DNA of 58,613 nucleotides, from the NCBI GenBank assembly GCA_012513065.1, contig JAAZCX010000032.1, positions 1-58,613 of the forward strand. Reading direction: 5' to 3'. The position numbers and the translations under genes are program-made. Positions within the stretch are counted from its first letter, which is position 1. Every line of letters begins with the position of its first letter. Shown here in pieces: positions 26,966 through 34,576 of the stretch. Below the pieces are notes generated by a model. That model searched no databases. It was not told the origin of the DNA and saw only the letters and a list, made by a program, of their open reading frames with translations. Origin of the DNA: Clostridiaceae bacterium. Lineage in GTDB: Bacteria > Bacillota > Clostridia > TANB77 > CAG-508.

Positions 26966-28276
26966 ATGAAAAAAATTGTAAAGATAATGATAATCCTTTT
27001 AATACTTATTATAATTTTAACTATAGTAATGATATGTATTTTAAAAGAACCCAAAAACAACATATTAATAAAAAATACTGTGGGTTCAGGTGATGCTGGA
27101 GAACAACTAAATTCCAACATTCATGATGTTACAGAAAAAACAGAATATTATACTGTTAAAAATTACATTGGTAGCTATTTAAAGGCATTAAATAAAAATA
27201 GTACAACATATTATAATAGGGATAAATATGACGAAACAATACAACAAGAATATGTTTACAATATATTATCAGAATCATATATTAAGAGTGCAAATATAAC
27301 AATGAAAAACGTATTAGCAAAAGTTAGTTTATATAGTGAGAATTTAAAATTCTTACCAATAAAAATCAAAAGTATTGAAGAAGAAAATCTAAATACATAT
27401 ATTGCATATGGAATAATAGTAAACTTGCAAAATAAATATATAAGTGATTTATATATAGTAGTAAATTTAGATTTAAAGAATAAAACATTTGCTGTAGAAC
27501 CATTAAATAAAACATATAATCATATAGATGACATAGATATAAAAAATCCAAATAAATCAATTGAAAAAAATGATTATAATGAATATATAGTTCAAAAAGT
27601 TACTAATCAATATGTTACAAATGAATATGTAAGTTTGTATAAAATATTATCTTTATCTAAACCAGAAATAATTTATGGTTTTATGCAAGAAGACTATAGA
27701 AATAAAAGATTTGGAAGCTTAAATAAGTTTAAACAATATGTAGAAGAAAATAAAAATGAAATAACACAAATAAAATTGGATGAATATCTTGTAAATAATT
27801 ATGATGATTATATTGAGTATGTAGCAAAAGACCAATATGAAAATTTATATATATTTAAGGAAAGTGCAGTAGCAAATTATACTTTTACATTAGATACTTA
27901 TACATTACCACAAGAGAAATTTGATAAAGAATACGCAAAAGCTAGTAATTTAAATAAAGTAGCTATGAATATAGATAAATTTTTCCAAATGATAAATGCT
28001 AAAGATTATGAATCTGCATATAGTGTTTTAGTAAATAATTTTAAGCAGACAAATTTCAAAAATGTAGAAGTATTTAAACAATATATGAAATCAAAATTAT
28101 ACACTTATAATGATGTTAATTTTGTAAAATTTTCAGATGATATTTCAGGAGTATTCACGTATTATATAGAAATATCAAATAGAGAGAATAATAAAGATAA
28201 GAAAATAAAGATGAATGTAGTTATGCAATTATTAGAGGAAAATACATACCAACTATCATTTCAAATTGTTGACTAA
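26966..28276 (+). CDS. Membrane-anchored protein with several NTF2-like domains, TcpC/VirB8-like
   Basis: The 436-residue protein has an N-terminal helix (residues about 5-25) and then what look like three related modules. The opening IGSYLKALNKNSTTYYNRDKY is near residue 70, the second is around YKILSLSKPEIIYGFMQEDY, and the last has IDKFFQMINAKDYESAYSVL with NVEVFKQYMKSKLY. The third strongly recalls the module in the gene at 23198. TcpC of clostridial conjugative plasmids has two such domains. It closes the operon and its stop codon overlaps the promoter of the next gene. Confidence 0.65.
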   Translation: MKKIVKIMIILLILIIILTIVMICILKEPKNNILIKNTVGSGDAGEQLNSNIHDVTEKTEYYTVKNYIGSYLKALNKNSTTYYNRDKYDETIQQEYVYNILSESYIKSANITMKNVLAKVSLYSENLKFLPIKIKSIEEENLNTYIAYGIIVNLQNKYISDLYIVVNLDLKNKTFAVEPLNKTYNHIDDIDIKNPNKSIEKNDYNEYIVQKVTNQYVTNEYVSLYKILSLSKPEIIYGFMQEDYRNKRFGSLNKFKQYVEENKNEITQIKLDEYLVNNYDDYIEYVAKDQYENLYIFKESAVANYTFTLDTYTLPQEKFDKEYAKASNLNKVAMNIDKFFQMINAKDYESAYSVLVNNFKQTNFKNVEVFKQYMKSKLYTYNDVNFVKFSDDISGVFTYYIEISNRENNKDKKIKMNVVMQLLEENTYQLSFQIVD

Positions 28277-28297
28277 TTATGTAAAACATGATAAAAT
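28269..28297 (+). promoter_or_regulatory. Promoter for the small membrane protein at 28366
   Basis: TTGACT (28269-28274), 17-base spacer, TAAAAT (28292-28297). The -35 box is inside the last codons of the preceding gene. Confidence 0.65.
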
Positions 28298-28365
28298 ATA
28301 ACTAATTCATAGCAAAAAATAACTATATAACAATATCTAATAATTTCATTAGGAGGGCAAAAAAT

Positions 28366-28671
28366 ATGGATAAAGCGATTATGCGGTTAGCATATGTGAT
28401 TTTGGGATTTGGAACAGGCTTAGTAGCAGGAATTATATATGCAAAAAAAGTTCCTACAAACTCTACATTTTCAATAATTGCATTAGTTGTAATAGGAATA
28501 ATTATAGCGTTAATTGTAGAGAGTAACATTGAACACGATAAAGATAAATTGATTATTTTTATGATACTTTGTGTGTTAACACCAATTGTTGCTATTATAG
28601 GCCAATACTTATATGCTATTGTTGTTGTATTATTTAGTATGATAATAGGCATATTAAAATTTATATTTTAG
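28366..28671 (+). CDS. Small membrane protein, 101 residues
   Basis: I do not recognise it. It has about three hydrophobic helices (residues about 5-25, 33-50 and 63-100), with short charged loops and a central VESNIEHDKDK segment. A strong AGGAGGGCAAAAAAT site precedes the ATG, and its own promoter and terminator enclose it. It lies directly downstream of the secretion operon, but the separate transcription unit leaves any link open. Confidence 0.7.
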   Translation: MDKAIMRLAYVILGFGTGLVAGIIYAKKVPTNSTFSIIALVVIGIIIALIVESNIEHDKDKLIIFMILCVLTPIVAIIGQYLYAIVVVLFSMIIGILKFIF

Positions 28672-28676
28672 TTATT

Positions 28677-28711
28677 AAAAGAGTATTATAAATATAATAC
28701 TCTTTTTCTAT
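28677..28711 (+). terminator. Terminator, near-perfect hairpin
   Basis: AAAAGAGTATTATA (28677-28690) and TATAATACTCTTTT (28693-28706) form a stem of about 13 bp followed by T residues. Confidence 0.87.
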
Positions 28712-28743
28712 TTTTGAAATAAAAATTACTTTATATTTATTAT

Positions 28744-28772
28744 TTACATGACATTTTATACTATGATATAAT
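28744..28772 (+). promoter_or_regulatory. Promoter of the 519-residue gene
   Basis: TTACAT (28744-28749), 17-base spacer, extended TGA-TATAAT (28767-28772). The -35 and extended -10 match the promoter of the core secretion operon at 17147. Confidence 0.7.
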
Positions 28773-28791
28773 TATGATAGAATTATGATAG
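28770..28791 (+). repeat. Two exact 11-base direct repeats at a transcription start
   Basis: AATTATGATAG occurs twice without a gap (28770-28780 and 28781-28791), covering the end of the -10 box and the predicted start of transcription. Confidence 0.8.
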
Positions 28792-28815
28792 AATAAATAA
28801 AAAATAGGTGGGAAT

Positions 28816-30375
28816 ATGGAAATAAACGATTTAGTAGGTAAAGTAGTATCTATAAAGATAATTGAAAAAAAAGAAAAATGTTTTATTGGTAAAACAATTG
28901 ATAAAGGATTTAGTGTTTATATAGAAGATACTAATGATTTTACAGAGAAAGAATTAATAAATCAAATAGAAAAATGTATAATAATTAGAGAAGAACAAGG
29001 AATTTTAATAGGTTTTTTAGTTACTAATCGTAAATTTATGAATGATATAAAAAAGATTGATAAAAAATTAAAAAATACAAGGGAATATGAAACTGTTAAA
29101 GATATATATCTAATGGAAAGATTAAAAATTAAAGATAAAGTAGTAGGACTATATTTAGTAGATGAAGGAGAAATAGGTAAATATTATCTAGATACAGTAG
29201 AAATAGGAACATATGTAAAAAAATTAAGAGAAAATAATATATTATTTAAAGAAAATACAATAGAAAATGTATTAGCAAATCAAATTAAAGATGTTGTTCA
29301 ATCTATAGATTTAACTAAAAAAGAAATATCATTAATAGAAGAAAAGAATAAACAAAAAGATTTAATAGAGAAAGCGTTAGATTTAGAAGTTTCAAGAGAA
29401 ATTACTAGAATATCAACAATTGATTTAAAGCAAAAAATTGAAGAGAACAATGAAAAAGAAAATAAAAAAATAATAAAACAAAATGAATTATTTAAACAAA
29501 ATCAAAAAGAAGAAATAAAAACAATAAAAGATACAAATATAAAACAAGAATTAGAAACAAGAGATAAATTGACAGATATGAAAACATTAGGTCAAGTACT
29601 GCAAAAAAATGGAAAACTTCCACAAGTAGAGGATAAAAATTTTACAAAAATAGGAATAATAGAATCTACAGAGAGAAGAAATCTAATACATAATAATGGA
29701 GAAAAAGCAAAAACAAATACTACAAGATATTCATTTGTAGCAATAGCAACAGATGGTAGTGTAGTTCCACTAGATATAGAACAAGATCATGTAGAGGGAA
29801 ATAATCCAACTGAAAAAAATATTCAAGTTACTCATAATGGAGAAGTAAAACAAGATGATGTATTATCAAGATATAAGATAGGAGAGGGAACTTTAGCTGT
29901 AAAAAATGGTGAATATGGTGAAATTAAAGTATATCATTCTCCAAGAAAAACATTAGGTGGAAATGGAATAGAAGGAAATAAAAGTTTAGACAGAGAATTA
30001 GAAACAGATAATGTTTGGGAAATGAAAAAAAATGAAAGAGATTTAGCTGGAGAATTTGAAGATGGATATCGTAGTGTAGAAGAAGGATATCAAGAAGCAA
30101 ACAAACATAAAAATGAAAACGATAAAATAGAAGATAAAGATTTAACAATTGATGATGTAGATGGTGAAAAAAATACTAAATCACATGTACATGATAATGT
30201 AAATTATGAAGTTTTAGCTTCAAAGTGGGGATACTATAAAGAAGGACAACCAAATATAGAAAAAGCAAAAGAGTTGTTTGAAGAAAAAAGAAAACAAAAT
30301 CCTCAAAAAGAAACTAAAGAAATTGTAGATATGGTCACAGAAGAATTAGAAGAAGAATTAGGACATACTAGATAA
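28816..30375 (+). CDS. Hypothetical protein, 519 residues
   Basis: The family is not recognised. Residues 1-160 look like a folded alpha/beta domain (IIREEQGILIGFLVTNRKFM), residues about 160-250 are strongly charged and likely coiled coil, and residues about 270-350 include FVAIATDGSVVPLDIEQDHV and RYKIGEGTLAVKNGEYGEIK. The C-terminal 120 residues are acidic and helical. No signal peptide or membrane helix is present, so it should be cytoplasmic or leave through another route. Its promoter resembles that of the secretion operon, which makes it a candidate accessory or substrate protein. This is inference only. Confidence 0.65.
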   Translation: MEINDLVGKVVSIKIIEKKEKCFIGKTIDKGFSVYIEDTNDFTEKELINQIEKCIIIREEQGILIGFLVTNRKFMNDIKKIDKKLKNTREYETVKDIYLMERLKIKDKVVGLYLVDEGEIGKYYLDTVEIGTYVKKLRENNILFKENTIENVLANQIKDVVQSIDLTKKEISLIEEKNKQKDLIEKALDLEVSREITRISTIDLKQKIEENNEKENKKIIKQNELFKQNQKEEIKTIKDTNIKQELETRDKLTDMKTLGQVLQKNGKLPQVEDKNFTKIGIIESTERRNLIHNNGEKAKTNTTRYSFVAIATDGSVVPLDIEQDHVEGNNPTEKNIQVTHNGEVKQDDVLSRYKIGEGTLAVKNGEYGEIKVYHSPRKTLGGNGIEGNKSLDRELETDNVWEMKKNERDLAGEFEDGYRSVEEGYQEANKHKNENDKIEDKDLTIDDVDGEKNTKSHVHDNVNYEVLASKWGYYKEGQPNIEKAKELFEEKRKQNPQKETKEIVDMVTEELEEELGHTR

Positions 30376-30380
30376 TAATG

Positions 30381-30418
30381 AATATAGTCTATTAATAAAA
30401 ATAGACTATATTTTTTAT
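30381..30418 (+). terminator. Terminator after the 519-residue gene
   Basis: AATATAGTCTATT (30381-30393) pairs with AATAGACTATATT (30400-30412), 6-base loop, then T residues. Confidence 0.9.
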
Positions 30419-30471
30419 TGTAAATTGTAATAAAAATCATAATAAATAATAAAATGTAAAAGGTGATTTTT

Positions 30472-31728
30472 ATGTTGAAAAAGTTTGCAATAGTAATATT
30501 AATTATATTGAATTTAAATTGTTTAATTAGTATAAATATAGTAATGGCTGATGAAGAAGATAATGAACAAATTAATGAAAATGAAATACAACAATCAATC
30601 ATAGAGTCTGCTGCTAAAGCTTCAGAAGATCCAATTATAAATGCAAAATCAGCGATTATATATGATAGAGAAACAAAACAAATAATATGGGGAAAAAATG
30701 AATATCAAAAAAGACCTATGGCATCTACTACTAAAATAATGACAGCAATAATTGTTTTAGAAAATAAAAAACTTGACGAAGAAGTTATAATATCTAAAAA
30801 AGCAGCAAATACAGAAGGTTCAAGGTTAAAAATTAATACGTCAGATAAAATGACTATTAGAGATTTATTATATGGTCTAATGCTAAGATCTGGAAATGAT
30901 TGTGCAGTAGCATTAGCAGAATATGTATCAGGAAGTGTTGAAGAATTTGCAAAATTAATGAATGATAAGGCAAAAGAATTAGAATTAAATAATACAAATT
31001 TTGTAACCCCTCATGGACTAGATAATGAAAATCATTATACAACAGCATATGAACTTGCAAAGTTAACAGATTATGCACTCAATAATAAAAAGTTTTCTGA
31101 AATTGTAAATACAAAAAATATTATAATAATGGTAAATAATAATGCTAGAAATATTTATAATACAAATGAACTATTGGGATATATGCAAGGAGTTAACGGG
31201 GTAAAAACAGGATTTACAGGAAATGCTGGAAGATGTTTGGTTACATCTTGCAAAAGAGATAATAATGAAATAATTACAGTAGTATTAGGATGTGATACAA
31301 AAAAACAAAGAACATCAGATAGTAGTAAATTAATAGGATATGCATTTAACAATTATAGTAAGATTAATTTAGAAGAAAAGATAAAAAAAGAATTTGAAAA
31401 TTGGAAACAAATTAATAGTAATAGAATATATATAAACAAAGCACAAGAAAATGAAATATTGCTAGAACTTGGGGAAATAAGTAAAAGAATAATTCCTATA
31501 AAGAATGGTGAAGAAAAGAATATTAATATAGAGATAAATGCTATTTATAAATATGAAGCACCACTATTAGAAGGAACAAAAATAGGTAACGTTATAGTAA
31601 AAAACAAAGATGATATTATTGAAGTTGTAGATATAAAATGTGCACAAACAATAAACAAAGAGAATGCAATAAACTATTTTATAAAGTTATTAGGAATTTT
31701 AAATACATGTCTTGACTTTTCAAAATAA
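30472..31728 (+). CDS. D-alanyl-D-alanine carboxypeptidase (S11 family)
   Basis: This enzyme trims the terminal D-Ala of peptidoglycan stem peptides outside the membrane. I start at ATG 30472 (MLKKFAIV), since AAAGGTGAT lies just before it; a GTG nine bases upstream falls inside that site. A signal peptide ends near VMA (residue 26). The three penicillin-binding motifs are S85-T-T-K88, S140-G-N142 and K245-T-G247. The 418-residue length and beta-rich C-terminal part fit the DacF/PBP5 group. In Firmicutes DacF is a sporulation-linked member, but its sporulation role here is not shown. Confidence 0.93.
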   Translation: MLKKFAIVILIILNLNCLISINIVMADEEDNEQINENEIQQSIIESAAKASEDPIINAKSAIIYDRETKQIIWGKNEYQKRPMASTTKIMTAIIVLENKKLDEEVIISKKAANTEGSRLKINTSDKMTIRDLLYGLMLRSGNDCAVALAEYVSGSVEEFAKLMNDKAKELELNNTNFVTPHGLDNENHYTTAYELAKLTDYALNNKKFSEIVNTKNIIIMVNNNARNIYNTNELLGYMQGVNGVKTGFTGNAGRCLVTSCKRDNNEIITVVLGCDTKKQRTSDSSKLIGYAFNNYSKINLEEKIKKEFENWKQINSNRIYINKAQENEILLELGEISKRIIPIKNGEEKNINIEINAIYKYEAPLLEGTKIGNVIVKNKDDIIEVVDIKCAQTINKENAINYFIKLLGILNTCLDFSK

Positions 31729-31740
31729 TTTTGCTATGAT
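31712..31740 (+). promoter_or_regulatory. Promoter of the tRNA pair
   Basis: TTGACT (31712-31717), 17-base spacer, TATGAT (31735-31740), overlapping the end of the carboxypeptidase gene. Confidence 0.7.
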
Positions 31741-31770
31741 AGATATGCTTTATAAAAGAAGCAAATCTAT

Positions 31771-31846
31771 GCGGAAATAGCTCAGTTGATAGAGCGCTGC
31801 CTTGCCAAGGCAGAGGTCGCGGGTTTGAGCCCCGTTTTCCGCTCCA
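31771..31846 (+). tRNA. tRNA-Gly (GCC)
   Basis: Full cloverleaf: acceptor GCGGAAA pairs with TTTCCGC, D arm GCTCAGTTGATAGAGC, anticodon stem CTGCC/GGCAG with loop TTGCCAA and anticodon GCC, T arm GGGTTTGAGCCCC. CCA is encoded (31844-31846). Confidence 0.97.
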
Positions 31847-31866
31847 TCTGTTTTGTAAAAAAAGAT

Positions 31867-31940
31867 GGCGCTATAGCCAAGTGGTAAGGCACGAGTCTGC
31901 AAAATTCTGATCCCCGGTTCAAATCCGGGTGGCGCCTCCA
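31867..31940 (+). tRNA. tRNA-Cys (GCA)
   Basis: Full cloverleaf: acceptor GGCGCTA pairs with TGGCGCC (one G-U), D arm GCCAAGTGGTAAGGC, anticodon loop CTGCAAA with anticodon GCA, T arm CCCGGTTCAAATCCGGG. CCA is encoded (31938-31940). Confidence 0.97.
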
Positions 31941-31944
31941 GTTC

Positions 31945-31986
31945 AAATCTCAAAGCATTGATATATCAATGCTTTGAGATTTTTCA
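31945..31986 (+). terminator. Terminator of the tRNA operon, 38-base palindrome
   Basis: A perfect palindrome with 19-base arms (31945-31963 and 31964-31982) folds as a long hairpin and runs into T residues. It may end transcription in both directions. Confidence 0.85.
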
Positions 31987-32073
31987 CTTTTAAGTTCCAA
32001 AAATTTTAATCATTATTTTTATACTTAACACATTATACTTTCAAACGAATAAAATATATTTTTTTACATATAA

Positions 32074-33262
32074 TATAAAAACGCAAAAAATCAATTAATA
32101 GAAAGTAAAGACCTAAATTTAATAAAAGTAATAACTGGTGTTAGAAGAAGTGGAAAAAGCACATTATTACTTCAATATAAAAATTATTTGTTATCACAAA
32201 AAATTTCTGAAAAAAATATTATATATATGAATTTTGAGAGTGCTGAATGGTATGACATTAAGAATTATGAACATCTTTATAAATATATAAAAGAACATAT
32301 CAATAAAGGAAAAAATTATATATTATTAGACGAAGTACAAAACGTAGAAATGTGGGAAAAAGCTGTTAATTCATTATTAGTTGATATCGACTGTGATATT
32401 TATATTACAGGTTCTAATGCATATCTATTATCAAGTGAACTAACAACTTTACTTGCAGGAAGAGTATTAACTATAAAAATTTATCCATTTTCATTTAAAG
32501 AGTTTTTAGCTGAATATCCATTTAAAAATGATGAAGATAAATATGATAAATTTGATAAATATTTAAAATTTGGCGGAATGCCAATGTTAGTAAATATGAA
32601 TGATAATGAAGAATTAATGATTAATTACTTAAATGACATTAAAGAAGTTGTACTAAAAAAGAATGTTATAAATCGAAACAATATTAAAGATGTTGTATTT
32701 CTTGATAATTTAATAAAATATATGTCTTCTTGTATAGGAAATCTAACAACTCCAAATGCAATTGCTGATTTTATAAAAAAAAGTGGCAGTACTATTACGA
32801 ATGAAACTGTAAATTCTTATTTGAAAATGATTGAAAATGCTTATTTTATTTATAGAGTGCCTAGATATGAATTAAAAGGTAAACAATTATTAAAAACACA
32901 AGGAAAATACTACTTTGTCGATAATGGATTAAAAAATATCTTAAGTGGATTTTCTTCATATGACACAGGAAGTAGTTATGAAAATTTAATTTATATAGAA
33001 TTACTTCGTAGACGGATATGAAGTATATGTTGGAAAATATAATGATATAGAAATAGATTTTATTGCAATAAAACCAGATGAAAGAATTTACTATCAAGTA
33101 TCTAGAAGTATACTTGATGAAAAAGTAGAAGAAAGAGAAACAAAGTCATTATTAGCAGTAAAAGACAATTATAAAAAAGTTATTTTAACAATGGATAAAG
33201 TAAAAAATAAACAAATAGAAGGTATAGAAGTAATTAATATAATTGATTTCTTAATGAAATAA
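32074..33262 (+). pseudogene. Decayed AAA-type ATPase of the DUF4143 family
   Basis: The frame LIKVITGVRRSGKSTLLLQY holds a clear Walker A motif, LLDEVQN a Walker B, and ITGSNAYLLSSEL and AGRVLTIKIYPFSFKEFL follow, all typical of the AAA_14 plus DUF4143 proteins. No start codon is left: the frame runs back from the Walker motif to a TAA at 32071 with no usable start. A +1 shift near 33010 (LLRRRI stop) breaks the end; in the next frame GYEVYVGKYNDIEIDFIAIK continues to TAA at 33260-33262. These proteins are common as mobile accessory genes; the location beside tRNAs fits that. Confidence 0.85.
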
Positions 33263-33394
33263 TAGGTAATAACTAAAAACATTTCATTGTAAAAATAAAC
33301 TTAGCGCAAACTTAACATACAACTTTTTAAGTAGAAGAAATGAGTAATATAAAGGAATTAGGAAGTTAGTTCATCTGACGAAAGTCTCCAAATT

Positions 33395-33430
33395 AAAACG
33401 AGAAAATATCAATGTTTTCTCGTTTTTAAT
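33395..33430 (+). terminator. Terminator ahead of the SDR gene
   Basis: AAAACGAGAAAA (33395-33406) pairs with TTTTCTCGTTTT (33415-33426), 8-base loop, then T residues. The 33263-33394 stretch before it holds no gene; a small GAC-GAAA-GTC hairpin is at about 33377-33386. Confidence 0.87.
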
Positions 33431-33480
33431 ATATATGAATAAAATAATGAAAATATGGAAATAACATATTAGGTGAAAAA

Positions 33481-34287
33481 ATGGAAAAAAAGAAGATATT
33501 TATTACAGGAGCTGGGTCTGGAATTGGAAAAGAAGCAGCTATTTGTCTAGCAAGAAGAGGACATACAGTATATGCAAGTATATATTATCAAGAGCAATTG
33601 GAACAATTAGAAGAGATTTCTAAAAAAGAAAAAATTAACCTATATCCTTTTATGTTAGATATTTTAAACGAAAAAGATAGAGAAAAAATATTAAACTATG
33701 ATATTGATGTATATATTAGTAATGCAGCAATAGGAAATTCTGGTTCAGTTGCTGAAGTAAGTGTAGATAAAATTAGACAAGTATATGAAACTAATATTTT
33801 TTCTAATATTAAATGTATTCAATTTGCTTTAAGTAAAATGATAAAAAATGGAAAAGGAAGAATTGTTATACTAGCATCTATTGCAGGAAGAATCCCAATG
33901 CCTTTTCTCTCTCCATATTGCTCTTCTAAAGCTGCTTTAGAAACTTTTGGAACTTGTTTAAGGCAAGAAATGAAGATACTTAACAAATTAAAAGAAACAA
34001 ATATAGAAATAGGAATAATAGAACCAGGAGCATATGCCACAGGATTTAATAAAGAGATGAATGAAAAAAAGTATAATTGGATGTATAAAAACTCGTATTT
34101 CCTAGGGAATGTAAAGAAAATACAAATTACTGAAGAAAAAATATGGAATTTTTTAGAGCAAAAACCATATAATTCAATTGTAAAGCAATATATAAGAGTT
34201 GTAGAAGATAAAAGCCTAAAACATAGATATAGTGCACCTTGGTGGCAAGTTTCAATAGTACAAATAGGAAGAATTTTAGGAATGTAA
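33481..34287 (+). CDS. Short-chain dehydrogenase/reductase
   Basis: A 268-residue classical SDR. The cofactor motif is TGAGSGIGKEAA (residues 9-20), the structural Asn motif is ISNAAIG (in place of NNAG), and the catalytic residues are Asn105, Ser133, Tyr146 and Lys150 (YCSSK). The basic residues of the first beta-alpha unit (ARRGHTVYASIY) leave NAD(H) versus NADP(H) use open. The substrate cannot be told. It is a single-gene unit framed by terminators, with AGGTGAAAAA ahead of the start. Confidence 0.9.
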   Translation: MEKKKIFITGAGSGIGKEAAICLARRGHTVYASIYYQEQLEQLEEISKKEKINLYPFMLDILNEKDREKILNYDIDVYISNAAIGNSGSVAEVSVDKIRQVYETNIFSNIKCIQFALSKMIKNGKGRIVILASIAGRIPMPFLSPYCSSKAALETFGTCLRQEMKILNKLKETNIEIGIIEPGAYATGFNKEMNEKKYNWMYKNSYFLGNVKKIQITEEKIWNFLEQKPYNSIVKQYIRVVEDKSLKHRYSAPWWQVSIVQIGRILGM

Positions 34288-34290
34288 ATA

Positions 34291-34327
34291 AAAAAGTATA
34301 TTTATTTTAAAAAAATATACTTTTTTT
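34291..34327 (+). terminator. Terminator after the SDR gene
   Basis: AAAAAGTATATTT (34291-34303) pairs with AAATATACTTTTT (34313-34325), 9-base loop, ending in T residues. Confidence 0.87.
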
Positions 34328-34373
34328 AAATGGCTCAAAATGCGCAGTTTCCTAAGCAAATTCACATAAAACC

Positions 34374-34402
34374 TTGAAAAAGTAACCGAAATGTAATATA
34401 AT
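34374..34402 (+). promoter_or_regulatory. Upstream promoter of the adhesin gene
   Basis: TTGAAA (34374-34379), 17-base spacer, TATAAT (34397-34402). Its transcript would have a leader of about 168 bases. Confidence 0.7.
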
Positions 34403-34440
34403 TGTAATATAAATGTGATATTTAAAACATAAATATAAAT

Positions 34441-34501
34441 TATCTATTTCCGTAAACGCTAAAAAATGGAAAAGCATTATAGGTCAAAATGTTGGTAGAT
34501 A
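34441..34501 (+). promoter_or_regulatory. Structured element in the adhesin leader
   Basis: TATCTATT (34441-34448) pairs with GGTAGATA (34494-34501), 8 bp with two G-U pairs. Inside, TCC (34449-34451) can pair with GGA (34468-34470) while GCT (34458-34460) pairs with AGC (34473-34475), an interleaved pseudoknot-like arrangement. It does not match any riboswitch I recognise. Confidence 0.35.
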
Positions 34502-34507
34502 TTACTA

Positions 34508-34536
34508 TTGACTAATCTTTAAAAGGTGTTTAAAAT
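34508..34536 (+). promoter_or_regulatory. Downstream promoter of the adhesin gene
   Basis: TTGACT (34508-34513), 17-base spacer, TAAAAT (34531-34536), placed directly after the structured element. Confidence 0.65.
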
Positions 34537-34576
34537 AAAATATAGATAACTATAAAAATAAAAGGATGGTAAAATT

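Noticed and set aside
14071..30375. Integrative conjugative element
   Set aside because: No integrase, relaxase, coupling protein or replication gene is seen, and no flanking direct repeats could be spotted. An element extending beyond the window is unlikely because both sides carry housekeeping genes.
31750..31953. 67-codon minus-strand frame with PPGFEPGIRILQTRALPLGY
   Set aside because: This is the well-known false protein made by reading antisense through tRNA genes. It covers both tRNAs here.
33361..33420. Hammerhead-like CTGACGA motif
   Set aside because: The CTGANGA box is present, but there is no stem II leading to a properly placed GAAA. Only a three-pair GAC-GAAA-GTC hairpin can form.
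34409..34576. Cyclic di-GMP riboswitch in the adhesin leader
   Set aside because: The conserved ACGCAAAGC core and GCC-GG receptor arms of class I are not present, and the class II core is also absent.
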